A stretch of 25,762 bases of DNA from an uncultured Acinetobacter sp. (GTDB lineage: Bacteria > Cyanobacteriota > Vampirovibrionia > Gastranaerophilales > Gastranaerophilaceae). Every line of letters begins with the position of its first letter. Position 1 is the first letter of the stretch. The stretch covers positions 1 through 25,762 of the forward strand of contig CAMORE010000011.1 of NCBI GenBank assembly GCA_946623365.1, in the 5' to 3' direction. The notes under the pieces were generated by a model that was not told the origin of the DNA, searched no databases, and worked only from the letters and a program-made list of their open reading frames with translations. Shown in pieces: positions 17,218 through 25,072 of this stretch. The translations under genes and the position numbers were made by a program.

Positions 17218-19263
17218 ATGAATAAAAAATTATATGTATCGTTACTTGCGGCTATGTTTATGATGTCGCCGTCTATAGAAGCTAAAATGACAAAGGAAGC
17301 GCATTCACTTTATCAGGAAGCTTGCGGATATGAATACAGAGGAGAATACTTAAAAGCCATTGATGTTATTCAAAAAGCATTGAATTTAAACGGCGATGAT
17401 GCAATGTTGTACACTAAAATAGCGGGTTTATATTCAGATGCGGGAAATTATGAAGAAGCTCTCGGAGCATATAAGAAAGCTGTAAAACTTCGTCCGAACG
17501 ACGCATTTATATATATAAGCATCGGTAATATCTTACAAACAATGGGAGATTATGAAAATGCGTACAATTCTTTTATGCAAGCTCAACAGATTTATCCTGA
17601 ATATAAGTACAATTACTTAAACATTGCAAATATTGAATATTTCAGGAAAAATTACAAGAATGCAATTGATAATTATACAATATTTTTAAATGCATATCCG
17701 GAACATATGGAAGCCAGTGAAAATTTAGCAAATGTTTATTATTCGTCCGGTCAGCCGGAAAAAGCATGTGATATTTATTCATCATTATACAAAAAGTACC
17801 CGTCTGCATTTAAAGATTATACAAATTACGGTATGGCACTTTTTGATTCCAAGCAGTATAAAGCCGCATCTGAAATGCTTACAAAAGCTCTTTCGGATAA
17901 CGATGAAGATGAAGCAATATTAGCAAAGCTGGCTTTATCTTATCAAAACTTAGGAGAGAATGAAAAAGCTTTAAACTATTTTGAAAAAACATTTAAGATT
18001 AATCCTAACCTAACAGCGTTAAGATTCGATTATGCTAATTTATTGGGCAATATGGATAAGTATCCGGAAGCAATAGAGCAGTATAAAACCTATCTAAAGG
18101 CATATCCGAGTGATGCAAATGCTTATAAAAATTTAGGGTTGGTGTATAAAAAGCAAAATGATATGGAATTAGCTTTGTTTAATATTGAAAAAGCATATTC
18201 CCTTGACCCTTCCGATAATGAAATTAAGAAAGAACTTGCAGTTTGTTATCATTACAAAAAGGATTATATAAATGCATTAAAATTTTATAATATGGCAATA
18301 TCAGCAGAGCCTGACAGTTATGAATTGCAAGCCAATAAAGCGCTGACTTTGCATGCAATGGGAAATTATGTGTCTGCAATAGAACTTTATAAACAACTGT
18401 TGGAGAAAACTCCTAATGAAAGATTACAGGCGAATTTAGCTGCAGCAACCATTGCTTACGGATATGATTTGTATGACAAGAAGGATTACGGACAATCAAT
18501 ATTATATTTTGAAGATGCAATTGAATTAAATCCGAAAGAAGCTTCAGCCTATTTTGGTTATGCAAAAGCAAACGAGAAAATGGGATGCGGTGAAGTTGCT
18601 TTAGAAAACTACAGAAAGGCTGTATCCTTAGCCCCCGGTAATGTTGAATATAATACAACTCTTTCAATGTTTATCTCAAATCACCAAATGGAGGCTGCAA
18701 AGAACGGGCATCCGCAAACTAATATAGAAGAAATTGTTACAAATAAATCCGGTGCGGATAGTTCATTACAAGAACAAAAGTTAACCGATACTGAGAAACA
18801 AATGTCATATGACAATTTGATAAAAAATGGAGATGAGGCATATAAAAAACAGCAGTATAATGAAGCATTAGATTATTATACAAAGGCTGTGATTTATTCT
18901 CCTCAGGACAAGTATACGATGTTAAAAATTGCTAACATATATAAACTATTAGGCAATAACACTAAGGCTCTAAGTTTTTATGATAAATTAATAACATTGG
19001 ATAAAAACAATACAGACGCATATTTTAATAAGGGACTGGTACTTGCAAACCAGAAAAATTATGATGATTCAATAAAATGCTTTGAAAGAGTAATCCAATT
19101 GTCTCCTGATTATCCTTATGCTTATTATTCCTTGGGTATGGCATATGAACAAAAAGGAGATACCAACAAGGCTTTAGAATATTATTACTTATATTCAGGG
19201 GTTGAGCAAAACGAAAAAATGTTACATTCAGTGCAACAAAAAATAAAAGCACTTGAAGGCTAA
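17218..19263 (+). CDS. Exported tetratricopeptide-repeat protein
   Basis: 681 aa. The N-terminus MNKKLYVSLLAAMFMMSPS...EA is a signal peptide; a likely cleavage is after Ala22, so the protein is periplasmic or surface-attached. TPRs fill residues about 28-480 (roughly 13 units, for example AYKNLGLVYKKQNDMELAL). A polar linker (about 485-535, rich in N, T, S, E, K) follows, then a second block of about four TPRs (540-675). Such proteins scaffold envelope complexes; PilW/BamD-like and polysaccharide-export roles are possible, but no diagnostic domain is seen. GAGG 8 nt before the ATG fits this start. The lipoprotein gene follows after 31 bp, suggesting they work together. Confidence 0.88.
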   Translation: MNKKLYVSLLAAMFMMSPSIEAKMTKEAHSLYQEACGYEYRGEYLKAIDVIQKALNLNGDDAMLYTKIAGLYSDAGNYEEALGAYKKAVKLRPNDAFIYISIGNILQTMGDYENAYNSFMQAQQIYPEYKYNYLNIANIEYFRKNYKNAIDNYTIFLNAYPEHMEASENLANVYYSSGQPEKACDIYSSLYKKYPSAFKDYTNYGMALFDSKQYKAASEMLTKALSDNDEDEAILAKLALSYQNLGENEKALNYFEKTFKINPNLTALRFDYANLLGNMDKYPEAIEQYKTYLKAYPSDANAYKNLGLVYKKQNDMELALFNIEKAYSLDPSDNEIKKELAVCYHYKKDYINALKFYNMAISAEPDSYELQANKALTLHAMGNYVSAIELYKQLLEKTPNERLQANLAAATIAYGYDLYDKKDYGQSILYFEDAIELNPKEASAYFGYAKANEKMGCGEVALENYRKAVSLAPGNVEYNTTLSMFISNHQMEAAKNGHPQTNIEEIVTNKSGADSSLQEQKLTDTEKQMSYDNLIKNGDEAYKKQQYNEALDYYTKAVIYSPQDKYTMLKIANIYKLLGNNTKALSFYDKLITLDKNNTDAYFNKGLVLANQKNYDDSIKCFERVIQLSPDYPYAYYSLGMAYEQKGDTNKALEYYYLYSGVEQNEKMLHSVQQKIKALEG

Positions 19264-19294
19264 GTTATTCTATTCTTAAGGAGTAAATCTGATA

Positions 19295-19702
19295 ATGAGA
19301 AAGCTTTTATTTATCTTTGCTGCATTTACTTTCATACTATTCTTAAGCTCCTGTTCTTCGGATAAAGGATTAATACTGTTTAATAGTGTACCTATAACAC
19401 AAAATAATGCACTTCATGACCAAAAAGTTTTTAAAGAGGGGGATAAAGTATATTATCTGTTTATTGCTCCGAAGAAAATGAATAATGATTTTATACGAGT
19501 TCAGGTTTTTAAAATGACAGATAAGGCTTCATTTGGCGGATACGAAGTTGTAAGGACAAAAGATTTCAGACTTATGAAGGACCAGCGTTATTATCACACA
19601 GACTATTTTACCCTATACGAAACAGGAAGATATTATTTACAAGTGTTTTCTCACGATGATTTTACAAGACCGTTAGCGTTTAATGATTTTTATATAAAGT
19701 AA
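19295..19702 (+). CDS. Small predicted lipoprotein
   Basis: 135 aa with a type II signal peptide: MRKLLFIF... and lipobox LSSC with the lipid-modified Cys at position 20. Since the next residues are Ser-Ser-Asp, inner-membrane retention by an Asp+2 rule is not indicated, though that rule comes from enterobacteria. The mature domain (about 115 aa) is rich in Phe, Tyr and Lys and alternates hydrophobic and polar residues (RVQVFKMTD, YYLQVFSHDD), suggesting a small beta-sandwich. I do not recognise the family. AAGGAG 11 nt before the ATG. It is the second gene of the exported-TPR operon and meets murG tail to tail, 35 bp apart. Confidence 0.85.
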   Translation: MRKLLFIFAAFTFILFLSSCSSDKGLILFNSVPITQNNALHDQKVFKEGDKVYYLFIAPKKMNNDFIRVQVFKMTDKASFGGYEVVRTKDFRLMKDQRYYHTDYFTLYETGRYYLQVFSHDDFTRPLAFNDFYIK

Positions 19703-19737
19703 ACAGACACAAGATTTGAAAAAAGTTAAGTTTTTAT

Positions 19738-20868
19738 TTATGACTTTTTTAGTTTACTCATATTATATATCATATCTGCTATTTGTTCGGTTGCGTTATA
19801 CTTTGCTAAATACGATGCGTTTTGTTTTAAATAATTCATTTTAATCGGATTATTTATCAGTTCAACTACTATTTCTCTCAATTTATTTGGTTCAAGCTCA
19901 CTATCTTCTATATATATACAAGCGCCTTTTTCCAATAATGATTTTGCATTAATTCTTTGATGGTTCGCAGCTGCATATGGATATGGAACAAGTATAGGTA
20001 CAACCTCTGATGCGCATATTTCTGATATACTTAATGAACCTGCTCTTGAAATTACTATATCTGCTGACTTAAGGACAGATATCATGTTGTCAAAATATGG
20101 TTTTATTATTAAATTATTACACTGAGCATATGTTGGAAATAGCTGTTTTATACATTCGATGGTTTCATTGTAATTTTTTTTACCGGTTTGAAAAATAACT
20201 TGCAAGTCAAGTTCTTGAGAAAATTCTTTTAGAAGTTCAATAATAGTGTTATTAATTGACTTAGCACCTTGAGAGCCGCCCATTACCGCCAATGTTATTT
20301 TATTTTTATCAAGTCCCATATCTTCCCTTGCAGAAGTTTTAGTCATTGTCTTAAACTGCTCTCTGATAGGATTTCCTGTTACAATTGCTCGTTTATTGGG
20401 AATATACTTTTTTGCTTTATCAAATGCTAAAGAAACATATTTTGCTTTCCTTGAAAGTTTTCTTGTAACAAGCCCCGGCATAGCATCACAATCGTGCATC
20501 ATATATGGAGTTCCCGTAATTTGGCAAGCAAAAATCATTGGAGCTGATACGTATCCGCCGGTTGCAAATACTGCATCCGGTTTATATTTTTGTATATAAC
20601 GAACAGAGCGAATTATAGCTTTTACAAGTTTTATACCCCAAATAAAAAATTTAGGATTTAGTCCTCTTGGCATACCTTTAATGCTTACATGTAAGAATTT
20701 ATATCCTTTTTTTGAAGCTAGCTCAAATTCCATATTTCTTTTATTGCCAACGTAATATACTTTTGCACCGTTAGCTGTAAGTATATCCGCAACGGCAAGC
20801 GCAGGATAAATGTGTCCTCCGGTTCCTCCGCCTGTTACAAAATATTTGTAATTATAAACTTCTGACAT
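19738..20868 (-). CDS. murG: UDP-GlcNAc:undecaprenyl-PP-MurNAc-pentapeptide N-acetylglucosaminyltransferase
   Basis: Adds GlcNAc to lipid I to give lipid II on the cytoplasmic face of the inner membrane. 376 aa from the ATG at 20868. GGGTGGH (13-19) is the N-terminal glycine-rich loop, GGSQGAKSIN starts the second Rossmann half, and ISRAGSLSISEICA plus PYPYAAANHQRINA form the UDP-GlcNAc site. GAGGAAG lies 8 nt before this ATG. An in-frame TTG two codons earlier is too close to it. The start overlaps the end of ftsW by 17 nt. Last gene of murD-ftsW-murG; I see no strong terminator in the 35-bp convergent gap. Confidence 0.97.
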   Translation of the reverse strand: MSEVYNYKYFVTGGGTGGHIYPALAVADILTANGAKVYYVGNKRNMEFELASKKGYKFLHVSIKGMPRGLNPKFFIWGIKLVKAIIRSVRYIQKYKPDAVFATGGYVSAPMIFACQITGTPYMMHDCDAMPGLVTRKLSRKAKYVSLAFDKAKKYIPNKRAIVTGNPIREQFKTMTKTSAREDMGLDKNKITLAVMGGSQGAKSINNTIIELLKEFSQELDLQVIFQTGKKNYNETIECIKQLFPTYAQCNNLIIKPYFDNMISVLKSADIVISRAGSLSISEICASEVVPILVPYPYAAANHQRINAKSLLEKGACIYIEDSELEPNKLREIVVELINNPIKMNYLKQNASYLAKYNATEQIADMIYNMSKLKKS

Positions 20869-21994
20869 TATCAAATCTTCCTCTTTTTACGTTATCTTTT
20901 GATATATTTAATAAAATACCAACCATCCATAATGATACCATAACGGAAGACCCTCCATAACTGATGAATGGCATTGGAACACCTGTTGCGGGAATAAAAG
21001 AACTTGCTACAAACATGTTTGTAAATCCTTGAAAACAAATAGAAAAAGTCAGTCCCAAAGCGAGTAATTTTCCATACATATCTTGACATTTCGCCGCAAT
21101 ATGGAACCCTCTCTGTAAAATTGTCCAAAACAAACAAATTATCAGAAGGCATCCGATAAAACCATGTTCTTCTCCTATAACAGCATATATAAAGTCTGTA
21201 TGGGCTTCAGGGAGCCAGGCCAATTTCTGTTTGGAACTTCCGTATCCGACACCGTACAGTCCGCCGGAAGCAAAAGCGACAAGCGACTGAATAATATTAT
21301 ATCCCGCTCCGAGAGGATCAGACTCAGGATGCAGCCATGTTGTAATTCTGGAAGACTGGTATCCTTTTAAACCTTTCAACAATAATAGCGGAATCATTAA
21401 TGAACCATAACTCAATACAAGCTTCCAAGAACCTCCGGCGCATAGATAAATTGTAACGGATGTTGCCATCAATAATATAACCATACTAAGATTCGGTTGT
21501 ATAAAAATAAGTCCTACCATTATTAGAATCGGCACAAAAGCTCTTGATATTTTTTTTTCATCTAAGAGTAGTGTATTTTTAGTAAAAACAGCTGCCAGAA
21601 GCATAACTATTGCCGGCTTTGCAAATTCAGACGGCTGCAAATTCATAGGTCCGATATTTATCCATCTTTGGGCTCCGTTTACAGTTACTCCGGCTACTTT
21701 TACCATAATGAGCATTAAAATTACAAATCCTGCAAAAGGAAGCGTAAATGGCAAAAGTTTTTTATAATGAAAATTTGATAAGAATTTCAGACCAATAAAG
21801 CCGATTATTACACCGACAATTTGCTGTATTAAAAATCTTGCCGGGTTCAATCCCATCTCAACACATTTTGGAGCGCTTGCAGAAAATATTGCCATTAGTC
21901 CTATTACAACAAGAAATATTACAGCAATCAAAAGCGGTCTGTCTGATTGCATATTTTGAGGACTTAAATTTTCACCATTATTTGGATAGGACAT
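20852..21994 (-). CDS. ftsW: Lipid II polymerase of the division septum, SEDS family
   Basis: Polytopic inner-membrane glycosyltransferase of the SEDS family that polymerises lipid II with a cognate class B PBP. About 10 hydrophobic segments. SEDS motifs are present: VNGAQRWINIGPMNLQPSEF, LPEAHTDFIYAVIGEEHGFI and PFISYGGSS. Placement between murD and murG favours FtsW over RodA. I chose ATG 21994 (380 aa): GAGGAG lies 15 nt upstream, a long spacing. The in-frame ATG at 22024 and a farther upstream start have no Shine-Dalgarno and would run deep into murD. The start overlaps the murD stop by 17 nt, as murG overlaps ftsW. Confidence 0.94.
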   Translation of the reverse strand: MSYPNNGENLSPQNMQSDRPLLIAVIFLVVIGLMAIFSASAPKCVEMGLNPARFLIQQIVGVIIGFIGLKFLSNFHYKKLLPFTLPFAGFVILMLIMVKVAGVTVNGAQRWINIGPMNLQPSEFAKPAIVMLLAAVFTKNTLLLDEKKISRAFVPILIMVGLIFIQPNLSMVILLMATSVTIYLCAGGSWKLVLSYGSLMIPLLLLKGLKGYQSSRITTWLHPESDPLGAGYNIIQSLVAFASGGLYGVGYGSSKQKLAWLPEAHTDFIYAVIGEEHGFIGCLLIICLFWTILQRGFHIAAKCQDMYGKLLALGLTFSICFQGFTNMFVASSFIPATGVPMPFISYGGSSVMVSLWMVGILLNISKDNVKRGRFDNVRSL

Positions 21995-23288
21995 ACTTTT
22001 TAAAAACTTCTCCTCTGTGTTCATAGCTTTTGAACATATCGAAACTTGCACAAGCAGGAGACAAGAGAACTACATCCGGCCTTAAGCTTATTGCTTTATC
22101 GATTGCATTTTCCATGCTTGATTCTTTTATTATATTACTAAAACCATTTTTTATCAGGTTTTCTTCAAAACGCTGAGTAGCTTCACCAATCAATAAAACT
22201 GTATTTATATGTTTATTAATAGAATTACACATCTCTGTTAAATCAGTGTTTTTATCTCGACCGCCTAATATCAAAGCTACGTTTACGTTGTTAAAAGAAT
22301 CGATTGCAACAATGGATGCTTCAGGATTTGTAGCTTTTGAATCGTTATAAAATGAAATTCCGTTAATTTCTCTTACTTTTTCCAGTCGGTGTTCAGGAGG
22401 ATTAAATGACATTATTCGTTCTCTTATATCTTCATTGTTCATTCCGATTAATTTTGCAATGATTATTCCGCACATAATGTTTTGATAATTATGATGCCCG
22501 ATAAGAGGACAATCTTTGAGTGTAATAATGGATTCTCCTCTATAAAAAATAGCGTCATCTTTTATATAACAATCTTTGTCATCATCAAACATTATTACTT
22601 TGCCGCCGCATTGTTTTGAAAATTCTTTCAACCTGGAATCGTTAGCATTCAAAATAGAATATTCAGGTGCTTGATTCCCGATAAATAATTTTGCTTTTGC
22701 ATTAAAATAGTTTTCTAAACCTTCATGCCAGTCGATATGGTCAGGAGTAAAATTTGTCCAACAAGCAATTTTTGCTTTAAAATTTTTAGTCATTGCTGCT
22801 TGAAAAGAGCTTACTTCACATACAAGAAAATCATGTTTGCCGTCTATTAAAGCTGTAGGCGGAACTCCGATATTCCCGCAGACAGGTGCAGAATACTTCT
22901 TGCTTAAAATATGAGACACAAGTGATGTTGTCGTAGTTTTCCCGTTTGTTCCCGTAATTACAATAAACGGAATATTCGTATTTTTGTATGCATATTCTAT
23001 TTCAGAAATTATCGGAATATTTTTAGCTTTGAGCTTCTGAAATATATCGGACTTCGGCGGAATCCCCGGACTTGTAATTGCATAATGAGCTCCTTCTATA
23101 AAATCATCGGTATGTCCGCCGGTTTCTACATGTATTCCTTGAGATTTTAGATCTTCAATTTTGTTTATATATTCTTCTTTTGGCGCTTTACCTTCTGTAA
23201 TATATACATCCGCACCTCTTTTTTTTGCCCCTTCAGCAGCTGCAATACCACTTTTTGATAAGCCTAATATTAAAACTTTTTCTGTCAT
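21978..23288 (-). CDS. murD: UDP-N-acetylmuramoyl-L-alanine--D-glutamate ligase
   Basis: ATP-dependent addition of D-Glu to UDP-MurNAc-L-Ala in the cytoplasm. 436 aa, typical. Domain 1 starts VLILGLSKSGIAAAEGA. The central Mur ligase domain has the P-loop GTNGKTTT (113-120), EVSSFQ and TPDHIDWHEG followed by the NAKAKLF segment carrying the lysine that is carbamylated in the family. The C-terminal domain includes GGRDKNTD and LLSPACASFDMF, both MurD-specific. GGGAGAG lies before the ATG. First gene of murD-ftsW-murG; a TAAAAT at 23316-23311 may be its -10, with no good -35. Confidence 0.97.
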   Translation of the reverse strand: MTEKVLILGLSKSGIAAAEGAKKRGADVYITEGKAPKEEYINKIEDLKSQGIHVETGGHTDDFIEGAHYAITSPGIPPKSDIFQKLKAKNIPIISEIEYAYKNTNIPFIVITGTNGKTTTTSLVSHILSKKYSAPVCGNIGVPPTALIDGKHDFLVCEVSSFQAAMTKNFKAKIACWTNFTPDHIDWHEGLENYFNAKAKLFIGNQAPEYSILNANDSRLKEFSKQCGGKVIMFDDDKDCYIKDDAIFYRGESIITLKDCPLIGHHNYQNIMCGIIIAKLIGMNNEDIRERIMSFNPPEHRLEKVREINGISFYNDSKATNPEASIVAIDSFNNVNVALILGGRDKNTDLTEMCNSINKHINTVLLIGEATQRFEENLIKNGFSNIIKESSMENAIDKAISLRPDVVLLSPACASFDMFKSYEHRGEVFKKYVLSK

Positions 23289-23409
23289 TTCGTTCTCTCC
23301 CGTTAACTAAATTTTAATCCAAAAATATTTTTTTTGAAATGACGAGAATTAAATAATCATTTGATTAATGGCAGTATTTATCATCCAACTGATTAAAAAT
23401 TTAATATAA

Positions 23410-24651
23410 TTATTTTTCTTCTACTGCCGGTTGTTTATTTTGCTCTTTCTTTTTTGTATCGTTATAACTACCTGCTTTTAAACTATTAATATATAGCTGA
23501 TTTTCAGCAATGCGAGTATCGACTGTAGTTATTATTTCATTATAGATTTCTTCAAGCTGTTTAGAATTTCTAAGCCAAGTGTGAAAAAACAATATTGTAG
23601 ATTTATTATTGAAAAGCTCATTTTTTAGATGAACAATTTTATTATATATATTTGGATCTATAGTCTCTTTATGCTCACATAATAGAGTAAAAATGTCTCC
23701 CAGCCACCATTCGGCTTCTTCTGCATTTTTAATTTTTAATCCTTTTTTACTTTTTTTAAGGAATTTAGATAGAGTTGTGTATGTTTTATTTAAGTTTGAT
23801 TTTTTTATGGGCAAAATTTCTTTAAAGTATTTCATGGTCTGCTCATAACCAACATTTATAAGCTTTCTTCTGTCCTCACGATTCAAATTAAAATCAGCAA
23901 AGAAAACATCGCCGGTGTTAATTCTTATACAATCATATCTGTCGTTTTGTCCGTATAATTCCGTAACAAACCCTGTTGCTACATCCGTAACACAACTATA
24001 TATCGTGTTTATAAATGATATCGGATTCTTATCATTTTTGCTATAATCTCCTTCTAGTCTGAATTCCAGAATTCTGCTTTGAGAGTTATTAAGGTTTTCT
24101 GATAATTTCCACATAGGGGAAGCTTTCTGTAAATCTCCGTCAACCAATTCTCCGTCGTTATATTCATAAGGTGCCATTAAGCCCGGCATGCTTGAAGAAA
24201 TTTTTATGGCTTGAGCTACTTCAAAATCAGGAGTGGTAAATTGTGAAAATTCTTGCGGGCAAAAATGTTTAATATCAGTTGTTATTATTACAAGTTTTTT
24301 CTCAATATCTTTAAAAGTTATATTTTTATCGGATGATTTTTCTATTTTATTTCTCAATAGGTCATTTAACCAGTCTAAGAAAATTTCTCCTTTCGAAAGT
24401 GCAAAAGTTTTTCCGAAACCTAAATGAATATCTTTAAATAAATCAAAATTAACCTTCATGAAAAAGTTTTCAAGTTCATATGATTTATATCCGCATGCAA
24501 GTAATGCAGCAATAATAGCACCAACAGAGGAACCGCCTACAATATCAAAATCAACTCCAAGCTCTTCTAATGCTCGAATTGTACCGACATAAGCCAGACC
24601 CCTTATTGCACCACCGCCAAATAAACATGTATATTTTAAAGGATTTGTCAT
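23410..24651 (-). CDS. Patatin-like phospholipase
   Basis: 413 aa, no signal peptide, so probably cytoplasmic. The Ser-Asp dyad hydrolase fold is complete: oxyanion hole GGGAIRG (12-18), nucleophile elbow G40-S41-S42-V43-G44 (Ser42) and the catalytic Asp in VDGDL (Asp171). The family releases fatty acids from membrane phospholipids or storage lipids; bacterial members include housekeeping enzymes, secreted toxins and anti-phage effectors. The patatin domain occupies about 5-215. Residues 270-413 are a helical, lysine-rich extension of unknown role, ending in a polar KKKEQNK-type tail. There is no adjacent cyclase or sensor to suggest a defence operon. A weak AGGAA sits 12-16 nt before the ATG. 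Confidence 0.9.
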   Translation of the reverse strand: MTNPLKYTCLFGGGAIRGLAYVGTIRALEELGVDFDIVGGSSVGAIIAALLACGYKSYELENFFMKVNFDLFKDIHLGFGKTFALSKGEIFLDWLNDLLRNKIEKSSDKNITFKDIEKKLVIITTDIKHFCPQEFSQFTTPDFEVAQAIKISSSMPGLMAPYEYNDGELVDGDLQKASPMWKLSENLNNSQSRILEFRLEGDYSKNDKNPISFINTIYSCVTDVATGFVTELYGQNDRYDCIRINTGDVFFADFNLNREDRRKLINVGYEQTMKYFKEILPIKKSNLNKTYTTLSKFLKKSKKGLKIKNAEEAEWWLGDIFTLLCEHKETIDPNIYNKIVHLKNELFNNKSTILFFHTWLRNSKQLEEIYNEIITTVDTRIAENQLYINSLKAGSYNDTKKKEQNKQPAVEEK

Positions 24652-24689
24652 TTTTGTTAATATTTCCTATTAGTAGTCATATATTTATA

Positions 24690-24698
24690 CTTATATCA
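24690..24698 (-). promoter_or_regulatory. Candidate extended -10 for the patatin gene
   Basis: The minus strand has TGATATAAG (hexamer 24695-24690), with no recognisable -35. Predicted start is near 24683 with a leader of about 32 nt. Weak call in AT-rich DNA. Confidence 0.35.
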
Positions 24699-24879
24699 TA
24701 ATTTTTATCTTTTAAAAATATTTTTTCTATAGTACTATGTATCAGTGTTTGGCTATACATATTTTCTCATAATATCTTGCAAATTAGATTTTGTATCTTA
24801 ATAATTTTCTTGAGTGAGAGTGCCTTAAAAAGTTAAAAATTATGATATATTGTGAATTATACACATAAGCGTAGAATTC

Positions 24880-24976
24880 ACTCGTCCTTTGAGACTCTAT
24901 CAAAGAAATATGTCCGTAGGACTGTTTTTACAAGAATGTGTTGCAGGAGTGAGATATTTATATATACGAGTTTTTT
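24880..24976 (+). other. Nested inverted repeats ending in a T-run; candidate small RNA or intergenic element
   Basis: This lies in the 421-bp gene-free stretch 24652-25072. ACTCGT (24880-24885) pairs with ACGAGT (24966-24971), which runs into six Ts (24971-24976). Inside are CTTTGA (24887-24892) with TCAAAG (24900-24905), a 7-nt loop, and GTCC/GGAC (24912-24915/24919-24922). A competing 8-bp pair TGCAGGAG (24942-24949) with CTCCTGCA (24992-24999) would replace the outer stem. Local GC is higher than in the flanks. Not tRNA, tmRNA, SRP RNA or 6S as far as I can recognise. The rest of the stretch is plain AT-rich sequence. Confidence 0.3.
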
Positions 24977-25072
24977 GATTTTCCAGTCACCCTCCTGCAT
25001 GCCATACATAACGATAAAGTTATTTGAATATAACCAGTTTTATATATAATTGCTATGGAAAACTATTTTTAT

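Noticed and set aside
19703..19737. Possible bidirectional terminator between the lipoprotein and murG
   Set aside because: Only a 5-bp A/T pairing around a 6-nt loop; no GC in the stem.
24852..25049. 65-codon plus-strand frame over the structured intergenic element
   Set aside because: It has no ribosome binding site and an implausible composition, and it coincides with inverted repeats better explained as structure.
24652..25072. tRNA or other standard RNA gene in the gene-free stretch
   Set aside because: No T-loop or acceptor pairing, and no SRP, tmRNA or 6S signature on either strand.
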